A stretch of 64,000 nt of DNA from Thamnidium elegans (Eukaryota; Mucoromycota; Mucoromycetes; Mucorales; Mucoraceae). The stretch spans positions 310,001 through 374,000 of the forward strand of contig JAIXMG010000019.1 in NCBI GenBank assembly GCA_025201345.1, read 5' to 3'. The notes beneath the pieces were generated by a model. The model was not told where the DNA came from and made no database searches. It worked only from the letters and a program-made list of their open reading frames with translations. Below are positions 1-10,559 of the stretch, piece by piece (the first letter of the stretch is position 1; each line of letters opens with the position of its first letter). Position numbers and translations under genes: made by a program.

Positions 1-266
1 TTTTTTATTTATTTATTTAAACCCAATTTTTAGCCTTCAAAACTATATAGGTAGTTGGGCTGATTATGCTGAGAAAGTAAAGGGGAAATAAAACTTTTTT
101 CTCCTTTTGTTTGATATATAAAGTCCCTTTTTCGACAATTTATATATGTATAAATATATCAACCCCTATTTTATGGTATTATATAAATACACATTTTGAT
201 TATTATCTTTTCTCCCCTTCTTTTTCTTTCTTTTTTTTTTTGTTTTTGTTTATTATTACTTTTATA

Positions 267-1666
267 ATGGGTGTGTGTATATCAAATGAAGAAAGAACAG
301 AAAAACTACATAGTTTTAGTATCGATCGTACAATCGAAGAAGAAGGAAAAAAAATGGAAAAAGAGTTCAAGATTTTATTACTAGGTAAAAAAAAGCTTGA
401 GTTTACAAAGAAAGAAAAAACACGCTTTAACGTTTTATTAAAAAAAAGGCAGTGGTGAGAGTGGGAAATCAACGGTAAATAAAATATAAAAAAACAGACT
501 GCATAAACTAATATATATAAAAAAAGATCTTTAAACAAATGAAGATTCTTCACCAAAACGGTTATACAAAAGAAGAACTCCTTAACTGGAGAATTACCGT
601 CTATAAAAATTTAATTCAATCAGCACAAGCGATCGTAAACGCCCTAAGTCAATTTGAATATCAACTTGCAAATGAAAAAATCGAATACGAAGCTCAAAGG
701 ATAAAGGAATATCGGCTACAAGAGAATATTGACCCTTTAGTTATTGACGCTGTCATTTCTGTTTGGCATGATCCTGCAGTTGCTTCATTATTGTATCAAA
801 AATCGACTGAATTCTACCTCATGGACTCGGCTTCCTAGTAAATATATATACATATATATATATATATATAAGCATACTAATATACTCTCTCTCTCTTTTA
901 GCTTCTTTGAGGATATCAAGCGTATTGGTCAACCTGATTATGTACCCAACGCACAAGACGTACTACGCGCTAGATCCAAGACAACTGGTATTGTCGAAGC
1001 CAAATTTATGATTAAAGAAACAAGCATACAGTAAGCATTTTACATTATTATTTATCTTGTTTTTTTTTTACTAATAAGTAAACAGTATGTTTGATGTCGG
1101 TGGACAAAGATCCGAACGAAAGAAATGGATTCACTGTTTTGAAGCAGTCCAATCTATTATATTTTGTGTTTCATTATCAGAATACGACCAAGTACTATTA
1201 GAAGAATCACGCCAAAACCGCATGTTGGAGAGTCTTGTTTTATTCGAGTCGGTTATTAACAGTCGATGGTTTTTAAGAACAACAATCATCTTGTTTCTAA
1301 ACAAGATTGATATATTTCGACAAAAGGTCAAAAAGATACCGTTGGAAAAGTTCTTTCCGGATTATGGAGGTGGAACTGATTTAAATAAATCGGTAAAGTA
1401 TATCTTGTGGAGGTTTAATCAAACAAACCGTGCTAAGCTTCGAATTTACCCGCAGTAAGTAATCTTTTTTTGTTGTGTGCCAAACATAAATACTAAACAA
1501 TCTCTCTTTAAAGCATAACACAGGCAACTGATACATCAAACGTAAGTACTGATCTATTTAAATCAACTGCATATTGATATATATTCTCTTTTAGATTAAG
1601 CACGTGTTTGACGTTATTAAAAAAACAATCATTGAAAACTACTTGAAAGATTCTGGTATACTATGA
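267..1666 (+). CDS. Heterotrimeric G-protein alpha subunit, seven exons
   Basis: This is the GTP-binding alpha subunit that couples membrane receptors to effectors. Exons are 267-384, 449-474, 527-837, 902-1030, 1086-1454, 1514-1541 and 1595-1666, all with GT-AG introns of 52-64 nt. Every G motif is readable: GSGESGKST (P-loop), RARSKTTGI (switch I), [12 protein letters not shown] (switch II), NKID (G4) and TQATDTSN (G5). The protein starts MGVC, giving the glycine-2 and cysteine-4 expected for lipid modification, and ends DSGIL. I chose the ATG at 267 because it yields this N-terminus; upstream in-frame sequence is low complexity. The P-loop sits on a 26-nt exon. The gene converges on the ribosomal protein gene that follows. 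Fungi usually carry several alpha subunits, and which class this belongs to was not resolved. Confidence 0.95.
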
Positions 1667-1930
1667 AATAACATCCCACACATTATCCCCCCTTACTATT
1701 TGTAACAGCATTATATATATTTCATTAAATTTGAGTTTGACATTCAATCCCTCAAATCCCCTCTTTTCACTCTCTTTAATCATAATTACAGTAATAATAA
1801 TAAAAAAAACACACCTACTTTCCCCCCCTCCCCCTCTAACACTTGCAATAAAAAAAAAATAAAAAATTACTAGTTCAAAATGTCAGACAATTTAATAGAA
1901 AAAAAAAAAAAGAAGCGTCAGAGTTTATAT

Positions 1931-2508
1931 TTAAGCAGTGGTAGCCTTAACAACCTTCTTGGCTTGAGTACCCTCACGGAAACCGTTCTTGAAACGACGT
2001 TGAACATCCTTCAAGTGAGCCATGCGACCAGTACCGGTGGTCTTTCTGCGTTGACCCTTTTCAGACCAGTTGACTATATAAAAAGAAAAAAAAAAAAGAG
2101 TTAATAATCCCTTTCTAGATATTAACTTTTATATATACATACAAGATCTGATCTTGGCAGCGGGATAACCACATTGAGCACAGGTTTTCTTTTGCTTGTG
2201 GAAAGCACGGTTACCACAACGACGACACAAGGTGTGAGTCTTGGTGTGACGCTTACCGAATGAACTTGTACCCTTAGACTATAAAATAGAACCACAATTT
2301 AATATAAATTCATTCTAATTGCTTATTTTTCCATCAACGCAACAGCAACAACAAAAAAAACACAATGTTCCTGTAAAAAAAAAAAAAAAAAAAAATCCAC
2401 AAAAAAAAAATTGATCGTATCCATCCATCCATTGAATTTCATTATATAGTGTTCTGCCTTTTTTTTCTGTTGCGTTGATGGTGAAGTAGGGAAATTGATA
2501 CATACCAT
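1931..2508 (-). CDS. RPL37: 60S ribosomal protein eL37
   Basis: This is a small zinc-binding protein of the large ribosomal subunit. Transcribed order: 2508-2506 (the ATG alone), 2278-2143 and 2073-1931, giving 93 residues, the usual family length. The protein begins [17 protein letters not shown] and carries the two CxxC pairs of the zinc ribbon (CRRCG and CAQCG), then [18 protein letters not shown], and ends KATTA. The first intron follows the start codon directly with a GTATGT donor and is 227 nt long, several times the local norm, with long A and T runs. Phase and family conservation both require this split start. The opposite strand carries a spurious open frame. Confidence 0.95.
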
Positions 2509-2742
2509 TCTTAGAGATTAGCACGTAGAAGGAGGATATACTATGTTGCGCCTTTTGCACATCAATGACATGCCCCAGCAGGAGGAACTGACTTTTAAAA
2601 AAAATTAAAAAAAAAAAAAAAAAAAGTGTGCGGTTATTATTTTTTTTTATAACTCAAAAAAAAGGACAATGCAAACCTATAATCATGCTTTGCATATATC
2701 ACATGTTTTTATTATATAACGTCATGTCTCGGAATCAAAACT

Positions 2743-3267
2743 TTATTTAGTTGGTCTTAACAAATGATCAATCTTATACGCAATACCATTGACAGCCTCC
2801 ACCGTATGGCTCGTATCTACCATAGCATGATCATTCAACATTGTCCTTTGCGAAAAGAAATGATGTTTAACTTTAATCGTCTGACCTGGTAAAAGCGTTT
2901 TTAAAGGAGAGTGTATGTGTTTTAAAGTCTCTGGGTCAATCTTGTTATTGGGCACAACATGATTCTGTAAAAACTCTTCCAAATGAGCCCGTGTATACAC
3001 ATCTAGTTCATTGCGGAAAGCAGAGTTCACTGGACAAAACACAGTAAACTGCTGGTTTTGATTATTTGTGTTATTTAACAATCGAAAGATATCGTCCACT
3101 TGAGTCAAGACGTCCATAAACGTTGAAAGTGATGGGTCCGGTGCTAGTTTATCAAACAACGATTGACTGGCATAAGCGAGTTTATAGTCGGGTGCGTTAG
3201 GTTCATATAACAACTTTTCTCCCATTACAACTATACAAAAAAATGATAATAAAACTAAAAGTTGCAT
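2743..3267 (-). CDS. Secreted single-domain fasciclin (FAS1) protein
   Basis: An intronless protein of 174 residues. A hydrophobic signal peptide covers roughly residues 1-16, and the rest is one FAS1 domain, known from extracellular adhesion proteins. Visible signatures are FTVFCPVNSAF at about 74-84 (the FAS1 H1 box), the LQNHVVPN region near 100-107, and VEAVNGIAYKIDHLL near 157-171. No GPI-type hydrophobic tail is visible, so a soluble secreted or wall-associated form is more likely; this is inference. The ATG at 3267 lies 275 bp from the start of the divergent STE12-type gene, so the two probably share an intergenic promoter. Confidence 0.85.
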   Translation of the reverse strand: MQLLVLLSFFCIVVMGEKLLYEPNAPDYKLAYASQSLFDKLAPDPSLSTFMDVLTQVDDIFRLLNNTNNQNQQFTVFCPVNSAFRNELDVYTRAHLEEFLQNHVVPNNKIDPETLKHIHSPLKTLLPGQTIKVKHHFFSQRTMLNDHAMVDTSHTVEAVNGIAYKIDHLLRPTK

Positions 3268-3478
3268 ATTTTGTTTACTTTTCTTTTTTAAAAAAAAAAA
3301 GAAAAAAAGAAAAAAAAAAAGCCCTTTTGATATTTATAAGTCATTTCCGGGCTCGTGCTTAATCTTATTGGGCAAAACTTGATACTGTACTACAACAACA
3401 AAAACTATCTCGGAAAACCCATTTCTTGACTAAACTTGAACCCGTGATTATTTTACTATATATGCAACACTTTATACT

Positions 3479-3535
3479 TTTTTTTCCCCCTCTTTTTTTT
3501 TTCTTTCTTTCTCTTTCTTTCTCTTTATTATTATT
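3479..3535 (+). promoter_or_regulatory. Pyrimidine-rich tract before the STE12-type start codon
   Basis: A nearly pure C/T block ends a few bases before the ATG at 3543. CT-rich tracts just upstream of translation starts are common near fungal transcription start sites. Similar blocks precede the PAK gene (about 16459-16480) and the HMG-box gene (about 30720-30800). Calling it a core promoter element is inference from composition and position. Confidence 0.4.
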
Positions 3536-3542
3536 ATAATAT

Positions 3543-5486
3543 ATGACAGTTCCTAGTGAAGAAAATATAGTTGAAAGACTCGCACTGATCGACCAACTAA
3601 AATCCTTTCTCGTAAGTGCACCCAACGGTCAACAAGACCCTATAAAGCAGCACGTTCTCTCTACGTCTGGCGAAAGCATAACCTGTGTGAAATGGAACGA
3701 CGCATTTTACATCTCTGGCACCGACATCGTGCGCTGTCTTGTGTTCCGTTTCCATGCCTTTGGACGTCCCATTCAGAACCTCAAGAAGTTCGAAGAAGGC
3801 GTCTTTAGCGACCTTCGTAACCTGAAACCTGGCACCGACGCAATACTAGAAGAGCCCAAATCCGCCTTTCTTGATTTGTTGTTCAAAAACAACTGCATCC
3901 GTACCCAAAAGAAGCAAAAGGTCTTTTTCTGGTATTCTGTCCCTCATGATCGCCTATTTTTAGATGCTTTAGAAAGAGACCTGAAACGCGAAAAATTAGG
4001 CATCTACCCTACTTCCGTATCCGTTGCGCATCCTGCAATCACCATCTCGCTCGACACCACCCAAGCCATGTTTGATAACTTTCGCAAATCAATGTTGTCC
4101 GAGATGAATTTGGACCCCTTTTATTTACAGAGAGAACATTCTACCTGCAGTGACAGTAGTAGTAACACCAGCATCATCTCTGACAGTTCCATCCCTCCTG
4201 TTTCATCACGTGAAGGTGATCTTCAAAAAGCTTCCTCAGCCATTTTTGGCCAATTCTCTTTATTTGAAGGTTCACCAACATACAAACAGCGCAGACGTCG
4301 TGTAACGCAACAAAGAATTCAGCAACAACAAACACCTCTTGTAGTAGACTACAATAGAAAAAAGATTTCTCCAACCACTCACTTTAGTCATCCTGATACT
4401 TTAAACATTTGGAATTCTGACGCATCTACTTCAAGCAACAACAACACGGACGATGACTCTACTTCTGTAAGATCCTTTAACTGCCCTTTATCTTCTTGCG
4501 GTAAACACTTTAAACGTTTGGAACATATGAAGCGTCATTTAAGAACACATACCATGGAGCGTCCTTACTTGTGCGACTTGTGCGGTAAGAGGTTTTCAAG
4601 ATCTGATAACTTGGCTCAGCACAAAAAGACCCATCAACGTATCCGTACGTCAAAGCATGGTAATCATGATGGTAGTGACGGTGATGATCGTCCTTCTTCT
4701 TGTTCTGATTCAAGCGAAGATAAGAAACGTATCAACTCTCAATTTAACGCCAAGTCATCTTCAAGACGTCGCGGTAGTAGCAATAACAATAAATCTTATT
4801 CTCGGTCCGTTAAACATCATTCATCTGCAAAAAGAACAAATATGCAAAATATCAACACACCATCACGCCGTCATCTTAACTCACCTCGTAATAAGCGTCA
4901 TTCCAAGAGCAATGCATTAGATACAGAACTCATGTATGAATCAGACTGGTCACATTCTCATCAACCTGCTGTAGAGTACCTCAAGGCAGAACCAGTCTAT
5001 CCTCAATTAGTCGTACCTGAACTCTCCATTTCAACCACTTCTTCTTCTGCTGCGTCTTCATGTGACTCATCACCTATTTATACGACAAGACCACCTACTA
5101 TCAAAATCGAAGACACTGAAATATTTTATGATTTATCCAGCCAACCATTAAATGATACAAACATGATGATGGTTGAAGAGTTATTACCGCAGCAAAATCC
5201 GTACTGGGAAGACGAGTCTGCAAGTGATTGGCAAAGAAGAGTAGATTGGAACCAATACTGTGCACCGGTTACAAGACCTTATGATTTAGAGGATTTCAGT
5301 CAATTCTACCCTCACTTACCGACAAATAATTATTTACACCATCAACTATATCCTTCTTTTGTTGATCATAGTACCGTAACAACAGCTGCAAACAGTCCTA
5401 TCTTGGGTGCTTCTGAATTCTATCCTCCTCATTACTTTTCTCAAAGCCCTACCATGACTCCAAACGATGCTTTACTTCAACACTAG
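3543..5486 (+). CDS. STE12: STE12-like transcription factor with two C2H2 fingers
   Basis: An intronless 647-residue protein. Residues about 5-180 form the STE DNA-binding domain, recognisable from WNDAFYISGTDIVRCLVFRF, KFEEGVFSDLRNLKPG and KQKVFFWYSVPHDRLFLDAL. Two C2H2 fingers follow at about 313-368 (CPLSSCGKHFKRLEHMKRH and CDLCGKRFSRSDNLAQH). This STE-plus-C2H2 arrangement occurs in filamentous fungi (SteA-type) and is absent from yeast Ste12. The C-terminal third is serine- and asparagine-rich and probably disordered. Ste12 proteins act in the nucleus downstream of MAP kinase cascades in mating, hyphal growth and invasion; that role is inferred from the family. G alpha and PAK genes occur in the same window, but no functional linkage is shown. 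Confidence 0.95.
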   Translation: MTVPSEENIVERLALIDQLKSFLVSAPNGQQDPIKQHVLSTSGESITCVKWNDAFYISGTDIVRCLVFRFHAFGRPIQNLKKFEEGVFSDLRNLKPGTDAILEEPKSAFLDLLFKNNCIRTQKKQKVFFWYSVPHDRLFLDALERDLKREKLGIYPTSVSVAHPAITISLDTTQAMFDNFRKSMLSEMNLDPFYLQREHSTCSDSSSNTSIISDSSIPPVSSREGDLQKASSAIFGQFSLFEGSPTYKQRRRRVTQQRIQQQQTPLVVDYNRKKISPTTHFSHPDTLNIWNSDASTSSNNNTDDDSTSVRSFNCPLSSCGKHFKRLEHMKRHLRTHTMERPYLCDLCGKRFSRSDNLAQHKKTHQRIRTSKHGNHDGSDGDDRPSSCSDSSEDKKRINSQFNAKSSSRRRGSSNNNKSYSRSVKHHSSAKRTNMQNINTPSRRHLNSPRNKRHSKSNALDTELMYESDWSHSHQPAVEYLKAEPVYPQLVVPELSISTTSSSAASSCDSSPIYTTRPPTIKIEDTEIFYDLSSQPLNDTNMMMVEELLPQQNPYWEDESASDWQRRVDWNQYCAPVTRPYDLEDFSQFYPHLPTNNYLHHQLYPSFVDHSTVTTAANSPILGASEFYPPHYFSQSPTMTPNDALLQH

Positions 5487-5919
5487 CTCCAACAAAACAA
5501 AAAAAGTTTATTTTCTTTTGTACACATCTTTTTATTATTATTGCATTCTTTCTCTCTTTGTATAGTATTGTTTCTTTTTCTTTTTTTTTTACACATCAAT
5601 TTTTTTTTCTCATCTTAAAAAAACCAAAAAAAAAAAACCAAAAAAAAAAAAAAAAAAAGTATAACACTATACCTTTTTTATCATTTTATCATCAGTATAT
5701 ATAAAAATATCAAAAAAAAATCAATAAAACAATTATTTGAAACGTATAATATTCTTTAATCCAGTCATCAATAACAAACATCTCATGACCCTTATTTAGA
5801 GTTTCCCTTTTTTTTTTGATAACTAGCGTCATAACTTTTAAAACAAACAAACTCTTTTTTGTACACTGATAAAAAAAAAACCCAAAATAATATGTATATG
5901 TTTTTTTTTATGTATAATT
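5487..5919. other. Intergenic, convergent 3' ends
   Basis: AT-rich spacer between two converging genes. It contains long A runs (for example 5636-5658) and T runs that could serve polyadenylation on either strand. I see no gene in it. Confidence 0.6.
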
Positions 5920-7655
5920 TTAATATGTTGATTCAGTATTCCACATACGTCTAATTCTAGGTGTTACTTTGTATCCAAACGTCTCCATTTCCTCCAAGAC
6001 CATATGGAACCTGGGATCCTTCTCATACGCCAACTTATTTGCCAACTTGGCGTAACAGCTCTCAGGAGGCACGATATCATAGCTCTTCATTTCCTCGAGG
6101 TACGTAAACGCATCCTCGTAGTTTCTTTGGGTGCAAGCAAGCGAGATCATCTTATTGTATGTTTCCAAGTCGGGGTTGATACCAGCCTTCTTCATCTCGT
6201 CCACGACCACAATGCCCATATCCTTCATACGGGTCTGAATACATGCTTCCAAGACGGCATTGTAGGTATCGACGTTAGGCACCACGCCCAAATTGCCTGC
6301 TTCACGGTACGTAGCGATGGTGCGCTCAATATCCTTGGCATCCGCACACGCGCCCACCACCACATTGAAAGCCGAGATATCCACCGTCTTCTCTTCCTTC
6401 TTCATCTCCTCGAGCAAATAATAGGCTTGATCGATGGCCTCGACGTCTCTGTCCAAATGCTTACGGATGGGCAACGTAGCGCGCATGGAGGGGGGGATAC
6501 CCGACACACGCATAATATCCAACACGTTAAACGCATTCTTCAAATCGTTCTTGACCGTAAATGCCTCCATCAACGGTGTGAAGTAATGTTCTTTGTAGGG
6601 GTATCCGCTGTTACTCAACTGACGAATGACGTCTGTAGCCAACTTGGTCTCGCCCATTTTAGCTGCAACCCGAAGCACATTTAAACAAGTGCCTTCGTCT
6701 GGTCTCAAGCTGTAGGTGCCTACTGCCTTGTCCCAACAGTAGTTGACGATATCTAAGTTGTCGTTGATGGCACCGACCCGCATCACGTCCATATACACAC
6801 GGGGTTGGCTCTCCACTGCTAATCCAGAGCTCTCGGCCTCCTTTAAAAGATCAAATGCGGTAGTTGGGTCAGACAAGCGAAGACAGCCTCCGATCATAAC
6901 GGCGTAGCTGCGCAAGTTGGGCTGAACGCCTGACTTCTTCATCTCTTCTAAAGTATCCAGTGCGTACTCAAGCTCGTCGGCTTTACATAAGCAATGCAAA
7001 ATGTGGTAATACGTATGACTGGTGAACGGGATTTTCTTTTCCTTCATTTCATTTTTAATGCGTGTTTGTGATTGCACATCAGCAAATCCAACAAGTGACT
7101 ATTTTAAAACAAAATCAGCATTCCCTGTCAATTTTTTTTTTTTTAAAAAAAAATGTGTGTACCTCGAGAATAATGTTATAAGTATCTAAAGTAGGCTCAA
7201 CATTATCTTGCTTCATCTCATCAAACGTACGCATCACTGACCGGTTCTCTTTGGCACGACTGTACGCAATCAAAACAGCATTATACGAGTCCAAGTCCAA
7301 ACGCAGGTTTTGTCGTTTAATTTCGTTCACGATTTTCAGTACGTTTTCCAATACTCGTTTGGGTCCGCCTCGTGTACGGAGCTGGCTGGTTAACGCTGTG
7401 TTGAAACTGGAGAGTGGGGCAGTTGGGTGCATGTAGGTCACCATTTTCTTTACCGGTTTGCTGGCTGATTCAGTGGCTACAGTTGAGTTAAAACGAACCA
7501 ACTCTACATTTTTTTTTAAAAAAAAAAAATTGTTACTACTTGTCTACTTTTCCCAAAAATCCAAAAATAAAATAAAAAAACTTACTGGGAGTCCATTGCT
7601 TTCCTCCTTGTCTCAAAGGACTTGTAAGAACCTTAGCAAGTACAAGTCTGTTCAT
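5920..7655 (-). CDS. Pentatricopeptide-repeat (PPR) protein, probably mitochondrial
   Basis: Three exons in transcribed order are 7655-7586, 7503-7163 and 7098-5920, giving about 529 residues. The N-terminus (MNRLVLAKVLTSPLRQ) is basic with no acidic residues, like a mitochondrial targeting peptide. The body is a series of roughly 35-residue helical repeats, for example DSYNAVLIAYSRAKENRSVM, DTYNIILE, RSYAVMIGGCLRLSDPTTAF, DTYNAVLEACIQTRMKDMGI and ETYNKMISLACTQRNYEDAF. PPR proteins bind RNA and act in processing or translation of organellar transcripts; the exact target cannot be read from sequence. Both introns contain a run of T followed by a run of A. The second intron joins ILE to SLVGFAD in phase. 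Confidence 0.88.
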
Positions 7656-8028
7656 TTTCTACAATGTATAAAAAAATAGAAAAAAAAAAAAAAAAACTAG
7701 GGGAGTGAAAAAATAAAAATAACTAGGGGTGCGACCCAGAAAAAGTGGACTTTTAAATATGGTTAAAAAAAAAAAAGTGACCTTTTCTTTCATCAGAAAA
7801 AATGGCATAATGTTAGACATATTATATCAATTCATGATATATGTATACAGCAGTATCGAGAAAACAGATTATTCTTTTAAAATCTAGCTATAACATGATG
7901 CTTCTTCAAGGTGTCATTTTTTTTTTTTTTGGTACCTACTTTGCAGTCACTCCACCGTCACGATTTAAGCAATCTCTTCATCCTGCAAAAAAAAAAAAAA
8001 ACCCCACTTTTAAATAAACAACAAAAAT
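7656..8028. other. Divergent intergenic region
   Basis: About 370 bp between the PPR gene and the coiled-coil gene transcribed away from it. Homopolymer-rich, with no supported gene. It presumably carries promoters for both neighbours. Confidence 0.5.
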
Positions 8029-9013
8029 ATGGACGAAAGAAGCAACAAGACAGTACGTGAACGAGCCGACGCTATTGAAAGATTGCAAAGCAGGTATAAA
8101 CACACACAAAAACCACCTTCTTCTGAAAGACTTATATAAAACAGTTTTTCTACAGGTAAACAATAGTTATATTTTTATTGTTGTAAGTTTTTCACTCATT
8201 GTTAAAAAAAAAAGAAAGAGGTTCCGTCTTACCGGGCTACTCTCGATCCACCGTATCCAGCCTCAAAAGGTCTTCTATGAGCGGGTCTGCAGATACCAAC
8301 TGTCGCTTAAACAAACTACGAAGGCTTGATTCTTCCAACAGAGTAAGTACTTAACAATTCATAAAATCCTGACTAATAATAATAAAAAAAAAAAGGAATC
8401 CAGCCCGACACTATCCGAGATATCTTCTGTATCATCTACTAGAGAAGGCGATAATTTTGAGTCTGTAGTTATGTACGCAAAGATCCTTCAGTATCAGCAC
8501 ATGACTCGAGAAATGGAGCGAGAGTACAGTAAATCAGAACAAATAGCAGAGGTAAAAAAAAAAATCTAGTGCAAAAAAAATGGGAACCCAACTTTTCTTT
8601 GTAGAGTGAATTGGCTGCACTTGAAAGAGAATTAAAGGGATTAGAAGCTGAAGAGATAAACCGACACCGAGATCAAGAAAGCCAGAATAAATTAGATACA
8701 CTTTGTAAGCAGATAACAGCATGTATGGGCCGAATAGATATGATAACAAAAGGAGAAGGTGATTTAGGTAAGGAAGTAAAAAAGCTGACTAAAGGGGGAA
8801 GGTCATCTAAAATAACGATTTATAGATAAAGAAAAGAAAACCTTGATCTCCATATTAAGTCAACTAAATGAAACAAACGTAAAGTTATATATACACACAC
8901 GAAAAAAAAAAAAAAAAATCTAATTATAACTTTCGTAGGTACCAACTTTACACAACAACCCAAACTTATTAAACGAATGTATAAACTTGATAAAAGCTAT
9001 TATTGAAGCATGA
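8029..9013 (+). CDS. Uncharacterised coiled-coil protein, six short exons
   Basis: The exon model 8029-8093, 8219-8342, 8396-8551, 8605-8767, 8826-8878 and 8939-9013 gives about 211 residues with every junction in phase. The protein starts MDERSNKTVRERADAIERLQ. It has a serine-rich middle (SRSTVSSLKRSSMSGS; SPTLSEISSVSSTREG), then a charged heptad-like helix from about residue 95 to 170 (KILQYQHMTREMEREYSKSE; ELAALERELKGLEAEE), and ends NECINLIKAIIEA. I do not recognise a family. A structural or adaptor role is the most that can be suggested. The first intron is the least certain and could hide another short exon, since its acceptor was chosen to keep the frame open. Confidence 0.65.
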
Positions 9014-9198
9014 TTGTACACCAAAAAATAAAAAATTATCACAAGTTTTTTTCGTAAAAAAGTTACTATATTTGATTCCTGAATTTTTCGGTCACTTTAT
9101 ATGGCAAGAAACACTTGTGTAACGCGTAGTTTAACTGTAATATTATATATATATTTTATTATGTACAATGGAGGAGGAGGGTATAAGTATATAAATGG

Positions 9199-9967
9199 TT
9201 ATAAATGAGGATTGCTACTGCATCCATTTTCTACACGAAGATGACGGTTCAAAGCATCCATTCTAGCGAACGGTTTCTTACAGTTGCTGCAAGCATAAGG
9301 CTTGATTCCCCAATGTAACTTTTCGTGTCTATTACGATCGTGCTGACGAGCGAATTTTCTACCGCATTGAGAACATGCAAAAGGGCGATCAGAAGTATGG
9401 GTACCTAAAAAAAAAAATTACATGAATATACATCACTTTTTATATATATAAATTATTGTCTACTTACGCATATGAGATGTAAGATTATAAGGACGTGTAA
9501 AAGTCTTTCCACACCCAGGATGAAGACAATGATGATTTCCACCACCAGCATTTGAATTTGACCTAGCTCTTTTATCACTATTTGTTCTACGAATCGATCT
9601 ATCGCTTGACACTTGTTCTTGAACAATAGAGTGTGTAGGCTTTGGAGGTTCAGATACTCTACGTGATCTATTTGGTTTTCTAACCGTCAACGTATTATTG
9701 TCTGATTGAGAAGGTGATGGATAATTACTAGGGTAAATCAAATCTTCTAAAGTCATTGATTGTTGTTGAAAGTAAGAAGGTTCGGGTGATGTAGAATAAA
9801 TCGAGGTTTGGTCATCAAACGAAGTACTACTGTAGTTGGAAGCAGGTGATCCCATTACAGGTGTCCAACTAAGCCAATCAGGTTGCCCTGGTTCTGCGAC
9901 TAAAAGATTATCAATATAAGAAGTGTCCATTAACCGAGTGAACGATTCATGCTGCTGCTGCTGCTGC

Positions 9968-10013
<46 letters not shown>

Positions 10014-10476
10014 GATACTGTTGTTGATAGTGTAGTTGATATTGTTGTTGTTGTTGATTTTGTTGTTGTTGATGTTGTTGTTCAAATTGTTGGTTATAAT
10101 CTTCTTCTTCTTCTGGAATCAAGGCCCCCAAATGTTTATTAAGAAAATCATCTACCAAAGCTAAACCAGGTGCTTTATTAGTAAGGGGAGTTGCTTCAGT
10201 GATAGAGATACCGGGAGTGATATCTAGACTTAAATTAGAGCTAAGAGAAAGTCTTTGCTTGCCATGCTGATCATTCATGTTCATACGTGATACAGCATCA
10301 GATAAATCGGAAGGAGGAGAGATCAATGGAGCAACCATAGGAAGATAACCAGCATCTTGTGGTAAATATGAAGCATAAGATAACCGACTAAAGAGTTCAA
10401 GATCTTCGTCCATCGGTCCTACTTGACTAGATATGTCAGAGTTAGGTGTCCACATGTATAAATTATCTTGCTGCAT
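9199..10476 (-). CDS. C2H2 zinc-finger transcription factor, Crz1-like, with polyglutamine
   Basis: Two exons, 10476-9468 and 9404-9199, give about 404 residues. The C-terminus holds three fingers: CLHPGCGKTFTRPYNLTSHM, then CSQCGRKFARQHDRNRHEKL, then CSNCKKPFARMDALNRH. The first two closely resemble the finger pair of calcineurin-responsive Crz1 proteins; the intron falls inside finger one. The long N-terminal half is low in predicted structure, with glutamine tracts and serine/proline segments that could be phosphorylated. Crz1 proteins move to the nucleus after calcium-triggered dephosphorylation. I could not confirm a PxIxIT calcineurin docking site by eye, so the Crz1 assignment rests on the fingers; another C2H2 regulator is possible. 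Confidence 0.8.
9949..10110 (-). repeat. CAG/CAA trinucleotide repeat encoding polyglutamine
   Basis: Plus-strand tgctgctg... passing into ttgttgttg... reads as CAG then CAA codons inside the zinc-finger gene. One uninterrupted run exceeds 20 glutamines and is followed by shorter interrupted runs. The mix of pure CAA and CAG blocks makes length variation between isolates likely. Confidence 0.9.
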
Positions 10477-10559
10477 TTTGTGTATTTAAGTGTGTATATG
10501 TGTGTGTATATACAAAAAAGAATAATAATAATAAAAAAAAAAAAAAAAGAAGGGAAAAA

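Noticed and set aside
1880..2104. Plus-strand open frame over the eL37 exon
   Set aside because: It is the antisense of a clearly conserved ribosomal protein exon and runs into intron sequence.
6004..6684. 226-codon plus-strand open frame over the PPR gene
   Set aside because: Antisense to the conserved PPR repeats; His/Leu-rich with no motif.
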